A DNA stretch of 64,000 bases from Bacteroidetes bacterium HGW-Bacteroidetes-7 (GCA_002842465.1 PHDA01000006.1:1-64000); one strand, 5' to 3'; counted from the first letter of the stretch, positions 17,438-27,881 are shown. Numbers and translations: made by a program. The notes: generated by a model not told the origin, from the sequence alone.

Positions 17438-19945
17438 TCCTCTGCCGGATTCAGAAATCATTTTCTTAACAGAATTTTTGAAGAGGTTATCATTGGTAAT
17501 CTCTTCAATTGTTTTATGTATTCTGTAGTTCCAGATATGCTCAGAATCTGCCGGAATGTTAATCCTCTCCTCGTTAAGATCTCTTTGTGACAACGTGTCA
17601 GAGAGATTAAACCAGTCCTGAAGCGGAATTATTGTTGCGAAGGAAGGTGATTCAAGGTTGATTTTTATAAGCTCTTTTAGGATCTCTTTTTGACTTTTCG
17701 ATTTTTTCTCATCGCTTAAGCCAAGCTCCGTTCTGTTAATATCTCCCATCTCTTCTAACTCATTTAACCATTCCTTTAAAGTAGAAGTATCATGAGTTCC
17801 TGTGGAACATATTGAGAAGTACGGATATTGTGTTGGATTTGCAAATTTGTGACCACTGCCTTTTGGAAATCGCTGTATATCAAGGGTAAGAGTTTTGAAG
17901 TGTCTAAGCACTTTGGGTACAGATGCAGGAATCATTCCCAGATCTTCTGCACATGCCAGCATTTGAGTGAATGAGAGCAACTCCTGAAGTTTACAGAATC
18001 CGTTTTCTGACCACAACTTCTCGTTGTTCTGAAAGTAGTAGTGATTAAATAAATTATCAAATGCCTCTTTGTCGAATTTGTCTAATAATTTGTAGCTATT
18101 TGATTTTCTTGCGTTAATTTTTGGAATGTAACTCTTATTCTCACGGGGAGATTTAATTAACAACCCAAATTTTATCATCTCTTCTGCTGATTTCTTTAAG
18201 TTGAATTGTGAAAGTTGTTTTTGGTTATATGAATATGAGGGGTTAAAGCTCCCTGATAGGCCATCTTTGAATTTCAAAGGAATCTCCCAAATCCTGAAAA
18301 AGCCAAGAATATGGTCAATTCTGTAAGCATCAAAAAAAATTGACATAAAATCTAATCTTTTGCGCCACCACATGTAACCGTCGCTCTTCATAACCTCCCA
18401 ATTGTAGGTGGGGAACCCCCAATTTTGCCCGGTTTCAGAAAAATCATCAGGCGGAGCTCCAGCCTGCATGTCAAAATTAAACAAAGAGGGCTCAGTCCAG
18501 GCCTCAACTGAATTTCTGCTTATTCCAATTGGAAGATCACCTTTGAGAATTACTCCTTTTTTTGAGGCATAATCTCTTAAATGCGAAAGCTGCTTATATA
18601 GATGATATTGAACGAAGTAACATATTCTTATATCTGACTTGCAAGCCTCATCACTCTCTGAAAATGCCTTAGTTTCTTCATAATCATATGTAGAGAAATG
18701 TGGCCACATTCTGAAATTTGCAGTTTTATACCGATCTCTTAAATGGCAGAATATTGAGTATGGAGTGAGCCAAATGTAGTGCTCTTTGTAAAAAAGTTCA
18801 AATTCAGATGAATTCAAAAGCTCCTCTCCGTACATATCAAACAACTTTATGATATAGCTCCATTTCAATCTCTCTGTAGTTACATAATCGATTTTTGAGA
18901 GTGAATTGACTATGAAAGCCTCTTTATTGAAATTTTCAATAAACTCATTGTCAGAAATATCTCCTACCATTTTAAGGTTGAGATAGAGGGGATGAAGTGC
19001 AAAAACAGAGATAGAGTTATACGGGTAACTATCTTTATCGGTATGAGTTGCAGTTGTGTCATTAACAGGCAGAAGTTGAAGTATGTTCTGCGAAGTATCA
19101 CTCAAGAAATCGACCATTTTAAATAGGTCACCAAAATCACCAATCCCACAGCTCTCAGTGCTCCTAAGTGAAAAGACAGGGATTGCGGTACCGGCAATAT
19201 GTGGTGTCTGAATTTGAATGTGTACTATGTTGTGGTTAATGACTGTAAAACCATGTGAGTCATTTACATAATTCCTGTTGCAGCCCTCTTCCCAAGTGTA
19301 CTGAATAGTTTCACTATCAATAAATCTAAAAAGAAACTTATATTCAAGTATTTCCGGGAGGTCGGCTTTATCCATAGTAATACTCCACAAACCTCCTCCG
19401 GAATAATTGAGCTTCTTTGACTTAGATATCTCCCAGTCACCAAGTGTTTTACAATTGCCGGATATTACAACTGTTATATTATCACTGAGATTGAGTGCAA
19501 AGACATTAAATGTAAGATCTCCATCAAATGATTTTTTATAGGAAATTCTCCGGTATAGAACATCTGTAAAGGCTTTTGTATAAAATGGGGTGTAACCATT
19601 GTAATCTCTCCATTCATCCCAAACTTCTAATAATTCTTCCGTCTCAAATATCTTTTCAACCTCTGACCTTCCTCCACTCTTTGAATAATCTTTACCCGGA
19701 ATTATTAACAACCTGTCGCAACCAGCTTCATTTATATCAACTGAGTGAGTTTCAGAGATACGATATCGGTATTTAAATTTGGATATTTTATTCGTACGAA
19801 CCTCTGCAATCCAGGTGCCATCAATGTAATTCATTTTTGTTGCCCGGAAGAGTTCTGAGCTCATCTCCTCGTTAACCATCTGGATATCCAATACAATCTC
19901 CTGACCGAATTTTGTGGGATAATTAATATGAAACTTGACTAGCAT
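17426..19945 (-). CDS. malQ: 4-alpha-glucanotransferase (GH77) with N-terminal CBM20-like modules
   Basis: GH77 motifs (GDLPIGISRNSVEAWTEPSLFN, DAYRIDHILGFFRIWEIP, AEDLGMIPASVP); N-terminal starch-binding-like repeats. Confidence 0.9.
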   Translation of the reverse strand: MLVKFHINYPTKFGQEIVLDIQMVNEEMSSELFRATKMNYIDGTWIAEVRTNKISKFKYRYRISETHSVDINEAGCDRLLIIPGKDYSKSGGRSEVEKIFETEELLEVWDEWRDYNGYTPFYTKAFTDVLYRRISYKKSFDGDLTFNVFALNLSDNITVVISGNCKTLGDWEISKSKKLNYSGGGLWSITMDKADLPEILEYKFLFRFIDSETIQYTWEEGCNRNYVNDSHGFTVINHNIVHIQIQTPHIAGTAIPVFSLRSTESCGIGDFGDLFKMVDFLSDTSQNILQLLPVNDTTATHTDKDSYPYNSISVFALHPLYLNLKMVGDISDNEFIENFNKEAFIVNSLSKIDYVTTERLKWSYIIKLFDMYGEELLNSSEFELFYKEHYIWLTPYSIFCHLRDRYKTANFRMWPHFSTYDYEETKAFSESDEACKSDIRICYFVQYHLYKQLSHLRDYASKKGVILKGDLPIGISRNSVEAWTEPSLFNFDMQAGAPPDDFSETGQNWGFPTYNWEVMKSDGYMWWRKRLDFMSIFFDAYRIDHILGFFRIWEIPLKFKDGLSGSFNPSYSYNQKQLSQFNLKKSAEEMIKFGLLIKSPRENKSYIPKINARKSNSYKLLDKFDKEAFDNLFNHYYFQNNEKLWSENGFCKLQELLSFTQMLACAEDLGMIPASVPKVLRHFKTLTLDIQRFPKGSGHKFANPTQYPYFSICSTGTHDTSTLKEWLNELEEMGDINRTELGLSDEKKSKSQKEILKELIKINLESPSFATIIPLQDWFNLSDTLSQRDLNEERINIPADSEHIWNYRIHKTIEEITNDNLFKNSVKKMISESGRGLEI

Positions 19946-20028
19946 TGAATACCTTTTGTAATTTTAGTTATCTTTTTAAGGTTATCTTTGTGTATTGAGC
20001 GCACCAATATACAACATATTTTTTTTGA

Positions 20029-20802
20029 ATGAAGATAGTACTTGTAAACTGTGATATTGAATGGGAGTCTCCTGCCATAAATCTCTTCAAGTATAATATT
20101 ATACTTGAGAGTATTATAAACGAAGAGAAAGACAAGCCAGATCTTATTGTTTTCCCGGAGATGTTCACTACCGGTTTTTCTGTTAATGCCAAATTTGCCG
20201 AGACTGTAAACGGAGAGACACACAAATGGATGAAAGGGTGGTCTAAAAGGCTCAACTCTGCAATAATGGCTTCCGTTCCTGTTAAAGAGGGTGATAATTT
20301 GTACAACAGAGCCCTTTTTGTTACACCTGAAAGTAACTATCATTACGATAAAAGACACCTCTTTTCTCTAGGGGGAGAGGAGGGTGTATTTAAAAATGGA
20401 AATAAGCCGGTAATTGTTAATTTTAGGGGATTTAACATTTTTCTGCAAATCTGTTATGATCTTAGATTTCCGGTATGGAGCCGCAATTCAGGACTCTCAT
20501 ACGATTTAATAATTAACATTGCTAACTGGCCTACTGCAAGAGACAGTGTTATTGAACCCATGTGTCGCTCAAGGGCAATTGAGAACCTTTCATATTTTGC
20601 ATTTGTTAATAGAAAGGGAAAGGATCCAAATAATGAATACAGCGGACAAAAATTCATAGTTGATTTTAAGGGTAACTTTATGACACCAGTTATGGAGCAT
20701 CCCTATTATGATACATTTGAAATTGATACGGCTAAACTGAATTCATTCAGAGAGAAGTTTCCTGTATGGAAAGATGCCGACAGTTATAGTATTGAATATT
20801 AA
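20029..20802 (+). CDS. Nitrilase-superfamily amidohydrolase, omega-amidase (YafV-like)
   Basis: Catalytic Glu (VFPEMFTTGF), Lys (YDKRHLFSLGGE) and Cys (QICYDLRFPVWSRN). Confidence 0.88.
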   Translation: MKIVLVNCDIEWESPAINLFKYNIILESIINEEKDKPDLIVFPEMFTTGFSVNAKFAETVNGETHKWMKGWSKRLNSAIMASVPVKEGDNLYNRALFVTPESNYHYDKRHLFSLGGEEGVFKNGNKPVIVNFRGFNIFLQICYDLRFPVWSRNSGLSYDLIINIANWPTARDSVIEPMCRSRAIENLSYFAFVNRKGKDPNNEYSGQKFIVDFKGNFMTPVMEHPYYDTFEIDTAKLNSFREKFPVWKDADSYSIEY

Positions 20803-20815
20803 TAATTAAAACCAT

Positions 20816-22570
20816 ATGAAAAAAATAAATTTTATTCTTCTGCTCATTATTTCTTCACTTTTTATTCACTCATGTTCAGAAAAAGTCAAAGACGGAGTCT
20901 ATTTAATTGATATATATGCTACCAACGATTTACACGGAAGACTGTTCGATACACTTTATACAGAAAATTCACAAACTACGCAGATTCTTCAAAATAGAGT
21001 TCACCCTTACTCGCTCTCAGCTGTATCGACATTTATAAAAGATGCAAGATCTAATTCAGATAGGAGTATGGTTCTTCTTGATATGGGAGATCACTTGCAA
21101 GGCGACAACTCTGTATTCTACTACAATTTTATTGACACAACCTCTAATCACATATTTGCAGAGGTGATGAATTATCTTGAATATGATGCAGTAGTAGTTG
21201 GCAATCACGATATTGAAGCAGGCCCGAAAGTTTACAATAAAATTGTAAGAGAGATGAAAGCTCCATATCTTGCTGCCAATGCAATCGATGAGAAAAGCGG
21301 GAAACCCTATTTTAAACCATATACTATTATTAAAAGAGAAGGTATTAAAATCGCAATAATTGGAATGACCAACCCAAATATCCCAAAATGGCTTTCACCT
21401 GATCTATGGAAAGGTATTAAATTTCAAGAGACTGTAGAATCACTGGAGTATTGGGTTGATTATGTAATATCAAAAGAAGAACCGCATTTGATTGTTGCAG
21501 CTTTACATGCCGGACTTGGTACAACAGAAGAGAATTCATTGGAAAATCCGGCAAGGTTTGTTGCATCTAATGTAGATGGTATAGACATCGTTTTTGCCGC
21601 TCATGACCACAGGAGTACTGCAGAGGTCGTGTATAACGGAGACAGACCGGTTTGGGTCATGGAAGGTGGGTCAAGAGGCAGCTCCCTCTCACATGCTTCA
21701 ATTAAAATTGGGGTTTCAGATGGTATAATAGTTTCAAAAAACATCGAAGGGGCTTTAATCTCAATGAGAGAAATTGAACCGGATAAAGAGTACAATAACT
21801 ATTTTAAAGAGAGTTTTAATAATATTAAGGAGTTTACCAACAGATATGTAGGATCTCTTACCAAAAGCATTACAACCAGAGATGCATACTTTGGATCTTC
21901 TGAGTACATAGACATGATTCATACACTTCAGCTTGAAAACTCAGGAGCAGATATCTCATTTGTTGCACCGCTATCAATGGATGTAACTGTTAAGGCCGGC
22001 GATTTGAATTTTCAGGATTTATTAAACATTTATCCCTACGAAAATCAACTTTATGTAATGGAACTAACAGGTGAGGAGATTAAAAACTACCTTGAATTCT
22101 CTTATTCAAAATGGGTTAATAAAATGGAAGGAAAAGATGCCTCTCTTTTGCTGCTTAATATTGGAGGGAGAGGTGACAGAGGCAGATTCAAAAATATATT
22201 CTTCAATTTTGATTCAGCTGCAGGCCTAATATATGAAGTAGATGCAACAAAAGGCGATGGTGAGAGAATAGTAATATTCTCCGAGAGTAATGGCCAGTCT
22301 TTTGACCTTCAAAAGAGATACAAGGTTGCCATTTCGTCATACAGGGCCAGCGGAGGAGGTGATATGCTTGAACTTGGCGCAGGTATTCCCAGAGAGGAGC
22401 TTGAAGGCAGAGTGGTGGAGCGTTTGTCAGATATAAGAGAGATGCTTTACAATAAATTAAAACGTGATGGTTCTATCACTCCTGAGAGGCTTAACAACTG
22501 GAAGTTTGTTCCTGAAGATTTGGTTAAAGGAGCTGCAGTAAGAGATTACAAAACACTTTTTGGCGAATAA
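20816..22570 (+). CDS. 5'-nucleotidase / bifunctional metallophosphatase (UshA-like) lipoprotein
   Basis: Lipobox SLFIHSC; DIYATNDLHGRL, VVGNHDIEAG, FAAHDHRS; C-terminal nucleotidase domain (VAISSYRASGGGDM). Confidence 0.9.
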   Translation: MKKINFILLLIISSLFIHSCSEKVKDGVYLIDIYATNDLHGRLFDTLYTENSQTTQILQNRVHPYSLSAVSTFIKDARSNSDRSMVLLDMGDHLQGDNSVFYYNFIDTTSNHIFAEVMNYLEYDAVVVGNHDIEAGPKVYNKIVREMKAPYLAANAIDEKSGKPYFKPYTIIKREGIKIAIIGMTNPNIPKWLSPDLWKGIKFQETVESLEYWVDYVISKEEPHLIVAALHAGLGTTEENSLENPARFVASNVDGIDIVFAAHDHRSTAEVVYNGDRPVWVMEGGSRGSSLSHASIKIGVSDGIIVSKNIEGALISMREIEPDKEYNNYFKESFNNIKEFTNRYVGSLTKSITTRDAYFGSSEYIDMIHTLQLENSGADISFVAPLSMDVTVKAGDLNFQDLLNIYPYENQLYVMELTGEEIKNYLEFSYSKWVNKMEGKDASLLLLNIGGRGDRGRFKNIFFNFDSAAGLIYEVDATKGDGERIVIFSESNGQSFDLQKRYKVAISSYRASGGGDMLELGAGIPREELEGRVVERLSDIREMLYNKLKRDGSITPERLNNWKFVPEDLVKGAAVRDYKTLFGE

Positions 22571-22584
22571 ACTTTGTCAAATAG

Positions 22585-22617
22585 AAAAGAGCCAACAAAT
22601 TAGTTGGCTCTTTTTTT
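22585..22617 (+). terminator. Intrinsic terminator after the 5'-nucleotidase gene
   Basis: Stem agagccaac/gttggctct with flanking A and T tracts (22585-22596 / 22603-22614); may act in both directions. Confidence 0.85.
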
Positions 22618-22659
22618 ATATCAATAAATCAGATATATGCACAAATTTGACTTGGAAGT

Positions 22660-24195
22660 TTATTTAGCAAAGCTTACCGAGCGAGTCTCTCTGATTACAG
22701 TTATTTTAACCTGACCGGGATAAACCAGTTCATCCTGAATTTTCTTTGCAATATCGAGAGACAGTTGTTCAGAATCTTTATCTGAAACGTACTCGCTGCC
22801 TACGATAACCCTAAGCTCCCTACCTGCTTGAATAGCGTATGATTTAGTAACACCAGGATAGGAGAGGGCAAGATCTTCCATCTCTTTTAGCCTTTTAATA
22901 TACGACTCAATAACCTCTCTTCGGGCTCCCGGCCTTGAACCGGAAATAGCATCACTTACAAGGACAAGAGGTGAAATTAAAGAGTTCATCTCGGTCTCTT
23001 CATGGTGGGCACCTATAGCGTTGCAAATCTCAGGTTTCTCTTTATATTTTTCGGCTAACTTCATACCCAGTAATGCGTGTGGCAACTCCGGATCTTCGTC
23101 GGAAACCTTTCCAATATCATGTAGTAAACCGGCTCTTTTAGCCGTTTTTGGGTTAAGTCCAAGTTCAGATGCAACAGTTGCTGCAATATTTGCAACCTCT
23201 CTTGAGTGCTGTAGCAGATTCTGACCATAGGATGAACGGTATTTCATTCGTCCAATCAGTTTCACCAACTCAACGTGCAATCCATGAACGCCAAGGTCTA
23301 TACATGTTCTTTTTCCGGTTTCAAGAATTTCATCGTCAAGCTGCTTTTGAACTTTGGCAACTACCTCTTCAATTCTTGCAGGGTGAATACGACCGTCAGT
23401 AACCAGCTGGTGAAGTGCCAGACGGGCAACCTCTCTTCTGACAGGATCAAATGCTGAAAGAAGTATCGCTTCAGGTGTGTCATCAACAACTATCTCAACG
23501 CCGGTTGCCGCTTCAAGAGCACGTATGTTTCTTCCCTCTCTTCCAATAATTCTTCCTTTGATTTCGTCACTCTCAATATTGAAAACAGTCACCGCATTTT
23601 CAATAGCAGTTTCAGGTGCGATTCTCTGGATTGTATTGATAATGATTCTTTTTGCCTCTTTACTTGCTGTAAGCCTGGCTTCATCCATTACCTCGCTTAT
23701 GTATGACATTGACTGACTTTTTGCTTCAGACTTCATAGTTTCAATAAGCTGGTTCTTAGCATCCTGAGCTGATAATCCTGCAATATTTTCAATTTTTTGA
23801 ATAGCCTCCAGTCTTAATTTTTCATACTCTTCACCTTTTCTTTCAACAATTTCTTGCTGAAGCTTAAGGTTGTCTCTGATGGCGTCAACCTCCCTTGTCT
23901 TTTTTTGAACTTCGGAATTTTGTTGATTAAGTACAAGTTCGCGTTGTTTAAACTTTGCCTCTTGTTGAATTACATGATTTGAACGTTCGAGAATCTGTTG
24001 TTCATGCTCGGATTTGAGTTGCAGAAACTTCTCTTTGGCTTGAAAAATTTTCTCTTTCTTAATGTTCTCACCGTCTTGTTCTGCGCATCTTAATATTTCG
24101 TCTCTTCTTCTTTTAAGGATAATATTGTTTCCCACATAATAGGCAACGCCAAAGCCTGCCAGTGCGGGTAGCAAAATAGTTAGTATAATTTCCAT
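22660..24195 (-). CDS. rny: Ribonuclease Y
   Basis: N-terminal TM and coiled coil; KH domain ([29 protein letters not shown]); HD domain (GLLHDIGKV...[11 protein letters not shown]). Confidence 0.97.
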   Translation of the reverse strand: MEIILTILLPALAGFGVAYYVGNNIILKRRRDEILRCAEQDGENIKKEKIFQAKEKFLQLKSEHEQQILERSNHVIQQEAKFKQRELVLNQQNSEVQKKTREVDAIRDNLKLQQEIVERKGEEYEKLRLEAIQKIENIAGLSAQDAKNQLIETMKSEAKSQSMSYISEVMDEARLTASKEAKRIIINTIQRIAPETAIENAVTVFNIESDEIKGRIIGREGRNIRALEAATGVEIVVDDTPEAILLSAFDPVRREVARLALHQLVTDGRIHPARIEEVVAKVQKQLDDEILETGKRTCIDLGVHGLHVELVKLIGRMKYRSSYGQNLLQHSREVANIAATVASELGLNPKTAKRAGLLHDIGKVSDEDPELPHALLGMKLAEKYKEKPEICNAIGAHHEETEMNSLISPLVLVSDAISGSRPGARREVIESYIKRLKEMEDLALSYPGVTKSYAIQAGRELRVIVGSEYVSDKDSEQLSLDIAKKIQDELVYPGQVKITVIRETRSVSFAK

Positions 24196-24229
24196 TTTTA
24201 AGTTTATATATATGTAATGTGTTGGGCAA

Positions 24230-24420
24230 GTTAAAAAAGCCGTTGATCTAGCTGTTTAGGCTAAAATCTTATAAACAAGATTTGAGCTCCGATTATTGAT
24301 CGCAAACGTCCAACGTCCCGTAAACGGAATCCCCGAAGGTAAATAGGCCTGTTTTTGATCATCGAGTTGGCTCGGTATTTTAATAGTGTTGATTTTGGCA
24401 AAGAGCTAAACCAACGGCTA
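24230..24420 (-). ncRNA. ssrS: Structured ncRNA between zapA and rny, 6S RNA (ssrS)-like
   Basis: About 190 nt; terminal pairing agccgttg/caacggct (24412-24419 with 24238-24245), a second helix gtttagct/agcctaaac, 3'-side hairpin aaatctt-ataaac-aagattt (24264-24283), distal helix UGAUC..AAAC/GUUU..GAUCA, ends in a T tract. Confidence 0.68.
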
Positions 24421-24436
24421 AACTAAAATGGCCGAA

Positions 24437-24730
24437 TCAGCTAAGATTGATTTTGATGTATTCGTCAAGAAGTGTATCGAGTGAGCGCAACTCATCAGTT
24501 ATCTGATTGGCCTCCTCTTTTTGTTCTGCCTCAATTAACCTGATTACAAATTGCAACAGAGCCATTGAAAGAGCATCCTGTGTATCACGATTTGCATACC
24601 TCTTTTTATAGAGTGCAATTTTTTCGTTGATAATCTTGGCCGCTGCTCTGATCTTCTCCTCGTCATTAGCGGGGATTCTCAGTGGGTAGTAGCGGTCAGC
24701 GATGCTGATTTGTATTGATTGTTGTTCCAT
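24437..24730 (-). CDS. zapA: Cell division protein ZapA
   Basis: Small ZapA-like protein (ISIADRYYPLRIPANDEEKIRAAAKIINEKI), upstream of rny. Confidence 0.85.
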   Translation of the reverse strand: MEQQSIQISIADRYYPLRIPANDEEKIRAAAKIINEKIALYKKRYANRDTQDALSMALLQFVIRLIEAEQKEEANQITDELRSLDTLLDEYIKINLS

Positions 24731-24733
24731 TGC

Positions 24734-25027
24734 TTAATCATTTAAAAGAGCTATACACTTGTCTATCTCTTTCACTATCTTACCAATCTTTTGCTTAGCC
24801 TCCTTAACATCGGTCGATGATGTCTTGAAAGCTTCAACCAATTGTAATTTGTTTACTTTTTCTTCCAGTTCCTTTATTTTGTTAATATTCTTTTCCTCTT
24901 CTGCCTTGCAGATAATGAGCTCCTGCGACAACTTGCGGTTATCAGCAGCAACTTGTTCGTATTTTGAGATTATTGTCTCAATTTTTGTCTTTAGTCCGTT
25001 AATGACTGTTTGATAATCTGTGCTCAT
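24734..25027 (-). CDS. Coiled-coil protein, hypothetical, paired with ZapA
   Basis: 97-aa heptad-rich protein; start MSTDYQ (25027) preferred because a -7 element lies at 25045-25052. Confidence 0.65.
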   Translation of the reverse strand: MSTDYQTVINGLKTKIETIISKYEQVAADNRKLSQELIICKAEEEKNINKIKELEEKVNKLQLVEAFKTSSTDVKEAKQKIGKIVKEIDKCIALLND

Positions 25028-25044
25028 AATCTTTCGTAGCAACG

Positions 25045-25052
25045 CAAAGATA
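25045..25052 (-). promoter_or_regulatory. Putative -7 element TATCTTTG for the coiled-coil/zapA unit
   Basis: Minus-strand TATCTTTG matches TAnnTTTG, about 18 nt before the preferred ATG. Confidence 0.5.
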
Positions 25053-25064
25053 ATAATTAAAATG

Positions 25065-25112
25065 TATAAAAATAAAAAATGCTCCCACTTTGATTAACAA
25101 AGAGGAAGCATT
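25065..25112 (-). terminator. Intrinsic terminator of the oxoacid:ferredoxin oxidoreductase operon
   Basis: Minus-strand hairpin aatgcttcctctttg-ttaat-caaagtgggagcatt then T-rich tail. Confidence 0.75.
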
Positions 25113-25131
25113 AAAAATTTGTTACAGTTTA

Positions 25132-25683
25132 TCAGATTGTGTTAATATCCTTAACTTTTTCCATTCCTACACTGATTGCTTTCTCATTCATAGGAATCAG
25201 AGAATGATGCCTTTCCGGTATGGATTTCTTAAGACCTTTAATTACATTCTCCAGTGAAACAATGGGTTTCTTCTTTAAAAATGCTCCAAGAACTACCATA
25301 TTGTAAGCTTTTGAGTTTCCAAGCTCCGCAGAAATATCAACTGCTTCAATAGTGCAGATTCTAATGTCTTTTCTTACCGGATGGCGAGTTATACCGTTTG
25401 GATCGTAGATTAAAAGTCCTCCCGGTTTAACCTGATTTTCAAACTTATCAAGCGATTGTTGGTTCAGGATAATAGCTGTATCAAAGTTGCTTAATATGGG
25501 TGAACTTATCTTTTTATCACTTAGGATAACTGTTACATTTGCAGTTCCTCCCCTCATTTCAGGGCCGTATGAAGGCATCCAGGTTACCTCCTGATTTTGC
25601 ATTATGCCGGAGTAGGCAAGAATTTTACCCATTGATAAAACCCCCTGTCCGCCAAATCCTGCAATTATTATCTCTTCTTTCAT
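25132..25683 (-). CDS. 2-oxoacid:ferredoxin oxidoreductase, gamma subunit
   Basis: MKEEIIIAGFGGQGVLSMGKILAYSG...SYGPEMRGGTANVTVILSD; start moved to 25683. Confidence 0.9.
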   Translation of the reverse strand: MKEEIIIAGFGGQGVLSMGKILAYSGIMQNQEVTWMPSYGPEMRGGTANVTVILSDKKISSPILSNFDTAIILNQQSLDKFENQVKPGGLLIYDPNGITRHPVRKDIRICTIEAVDISAELGNSKAYNMVVLGAFLKKKPIVSLENVIKGLKKSIPERHHSLIPMNEKAISVGMEKVKDINTI

Positions 25684-25696
25684 ATTTGCTGTATTT

Positions 25697-26458
25697 TTAT
25701 CTGTCTTTAATGTCACCCAGTGGATATTGAGGAAACATGTTTTCAACCATCCATTCATTGGCTTTTACTGGGGAGAGTTTCCAGCCTGAATTACACGCGC
25801 TTACTACCTCGACAAATGATGTGCCCTTAGAGAGTGCAGAGTTTTCAAACGCTTTGCGAATAGCTCGTTTTGTTTTTCTGGCAGCTGCTGCAGATTGAAC
25901 TGATTGTCTGGTAACATAGCATGTTCCTTCAAGTTGAGCAATAAGTTCAGTTATTTTTAGAGGTTTTCCGTGTAACTCTTCAGATCTTCCGTAAGGAGAT
26001 GTAGAGGTTTTCATTCCAATAAGGGTTGTAGGGGCCATCTGACCGCCTGTCATACCATATATGGCGTTATTTATGAAAATCACAACAATGTTTTCACCTC
26101 TGTTACAAGCGTGCATTATCTCTGCTGTACCAATTGAAGCAAGGTCACCATCTCCCTGGTATGTAAATACATATTTATCAGGAAAAAGTCGCTTTGTAGC
26201 TGTAGCAACAGCAGGGGCTCTGCCGTGAGCTGCCTGTTGCCAGTCAATATCAACGTAGTTGTAGGCAAAAACAGAACAACCAACCGGAGAAATGCCAATG
26301 GTCTTTTCCTGAATTCCCATCTCTTCAATAACCTCTGCAATTATTTTATGAACAGTTCCGTGAGAGCATCCCGGGCAGTAGTGCATTACATTCTCGGTAA
26401 GAACCGGAGTCTTGGCGTAAACCCTGTTTTCCGGTTTGATTATATCTTTAAGATCCAT
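25697..26458 (-). CDS. 2-oxoacid:ferredoxin oxidoreductase, beta subunit (TPP-binding)
   Basis: HYCPGCSHGTVHKI; TPP motif GDGDLASIGTAEIMHACNRGENIVVIFINNAIYGMTGGQ. Confidence 0.93.
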   Translation of the reverse strand: MDLKDIIKPENRVYAKTPVLTENVMHYCPGCSHGTVHKIIAEVIEEMGIQEKTIGISPVGCSVFAYNYVDIDWQQAAHGRAPAVATATKRLFPDKYVFTYQGDGDLASIGTAEIMHACNRGENIVVIFINNAIYGMTGGQMAPTTLIGMKTSTSPYGRSEELHGKPLKITELIAQLEGTCYVTRQSVQSAAAARKTKRAIRKAFENSALSKGTSFVEVVSACNSGWKLSPVKANEWMVENMFPQYPLGDIKDR

Positions 26459-26473
26459 ATCTAATACTTTTAT

Positions 26474-27550
26474 TTATTTGATCTCTTTTTTAAATGCTTC
26501 GAACACCTCTTCAGGAGAAGGAACAATACCGCCCAGTCTGCCAAAAAAGTTTACAGGAACTCTACCATTCACTGCCAGTCTTACATCTTCTACCATTTGA
26601 CCGGCACTCAACTCAACAGACATCATTGTCTTTAATTGAGGTACCAACCTGTTGATCTCTGCTGTTGGAAAAGGATAGAGAGTAATTGGACGAAGCAGGC
26701 CAAGTTTAATGCCCTCTTTGCGTGCAAGTTCAACTGTACTTTCACATATTCTTGCCATGCATCCGTATGCTACAATTACATGCTCGGCATCTTCGCACAT
26801 GAAGGTTTCAAACCTAACATCCTCTTGTTCCATTTGTTTGTATTTCTGCTGAAGCTTGTAATTAAGCCTCTCATGAACAGCAGCATCAAGTGCGAGTGAT
26901 GTGATTACATTTTGCTTTCTGTCAGGAGTTTTACCGGTAGTTGCCCATTTGAAAGTTGACTTAATATAGTCATCACTCCACCTTGGTTTCATTGGTTTCA
27001 GCTCTACCTTTTCCATCATCTGACCAACAACACCGTCGGCAAGAATCATAACCGGATTTAGATATTTGAAGGAAAGATCAAACCCAAGATCAACAAAATC
27101 ATACATCTCCTGTGCCGATGAAGGGGCAAGCACTACCATTTTGTAGTCACCGTGTCCGCCGCCTTTACATGCCTGAAAATAATCACCCTGACCGGGTTGA
27201 ATAGTACCAAGACCGGGACCACCACGCACAACATTAACTACAACACAAGGCAATTCGGCTCCTGCCAAATAACTCAATCCTTCACACATAAGACTCAAGC
27301 CGGGGCTGCTTGATGATGTCATAACCTTTTTACCGCATGAGGCTCCTCCGTACAACATATTGATTGAAGAGGTCTCACTTTCTGCCTGAAGTACGACCAT
27401 ACCGGTTGTTTCCCAGGGCTTTTCCTCCATCAGGGTCTCCATAACCTCCGATTGCGGAGTAATAGGGTATCCGAAGTATCCGTCACAGCCGTTTCTTATA
27501 GCTGAGATGGCAATAGCTTCATTCCCTTTCATTAAAATGTGTTCTGCCAT
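26474..27550 (-). CDS. 2-oxoacid:ferredoxin oxidoreductase, alpha subunit (VorB/KorA-like)
   Basis: GNEAIAISAIRNGCDGYFGYPITPQSEVME...TSSSSPGLSLMCEGLSYLAGAELPCVVVNVVRGGPGLG. Confidence 0.93.
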   Translation of the reverse strand: MAEHILMKGNEAIAISAIRNGCDGYFGYPITPQSEVMETLMEEKPWETTGMVVLQAESETSSINMLYGGASCGKKVMTSSSSPGLSLMCEGLSYLAGAELPCVVVNVVRGGPGLGTIQPGQGDYFQACKGGGHGDYKMVVLAPSSAQEMYDFVDLGFDLSFKYLNPVMILADGVVGQMMEKVELKPMKPRWSDDYIKSTFKWATTGKTPDRKQNVITSLALDAAVHERLNYKLQQKYKQMEQEDVRFETFMCEDAEHVIVAYGCMARICESTVELARKEGIKLGLLRPITLYPFPTAEINRLVPQLKTMMSVELSAGQMVEDVRLAVNGRVPVNFFGRLGGIVPSPEEVFEAFKKEIK

Positions 27551-27572
27551 ATAATAATTTATTTTTTTACTG

Positions 27573-27794
27573 TTATACTTTAACCCGGTAGACTGTTATG
27601 CAGGTGTCGGGGCAAACTGTGGCGCAGTTTGTACATCCGGTGCAATTTTCAGGATATGCCATATAGGCAAAGTTATATCCTTTGCTGTTTACCTCTTTGG
27701 CTAAAGCAATGGTATTGGTGGGGCAATTTACAAGGCATACGCTGCATCCCTTGCACTTTTCTGTATCCACCACAATAGCTCCTCTAAGTGCCAT
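27573..27794 (-). CDS. 4Fe-4S ferredoxin subunit of the oxidoreductase
   Basis: Two clusters CKGCSVCLVNCP and CTGCTNCATVCP. Confidence 0.92.
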   Translation of the reverse strand: MALRGAIVVDTEKCKGCSVCLVNCPTNTIALAKEVNSKGYNFAYMAYPENCTGCTNCATVCPDTCITVYRVKV

Positions 27795-27881
27795 TTTAAA
27801 TTTGTGATTAAGTTTATAATTATTTACAAAAATATAATATTATATCTAAAAGTGAAAGCATTTTGGATAAAAAAGATATAA

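Noticed and set aside
19939-20358. 139-aa and 112-aa minus-strand ORFs near the omega-amidase start
   Set aside because: Antisense to the omega-amidase; low-complexity composition, no motif
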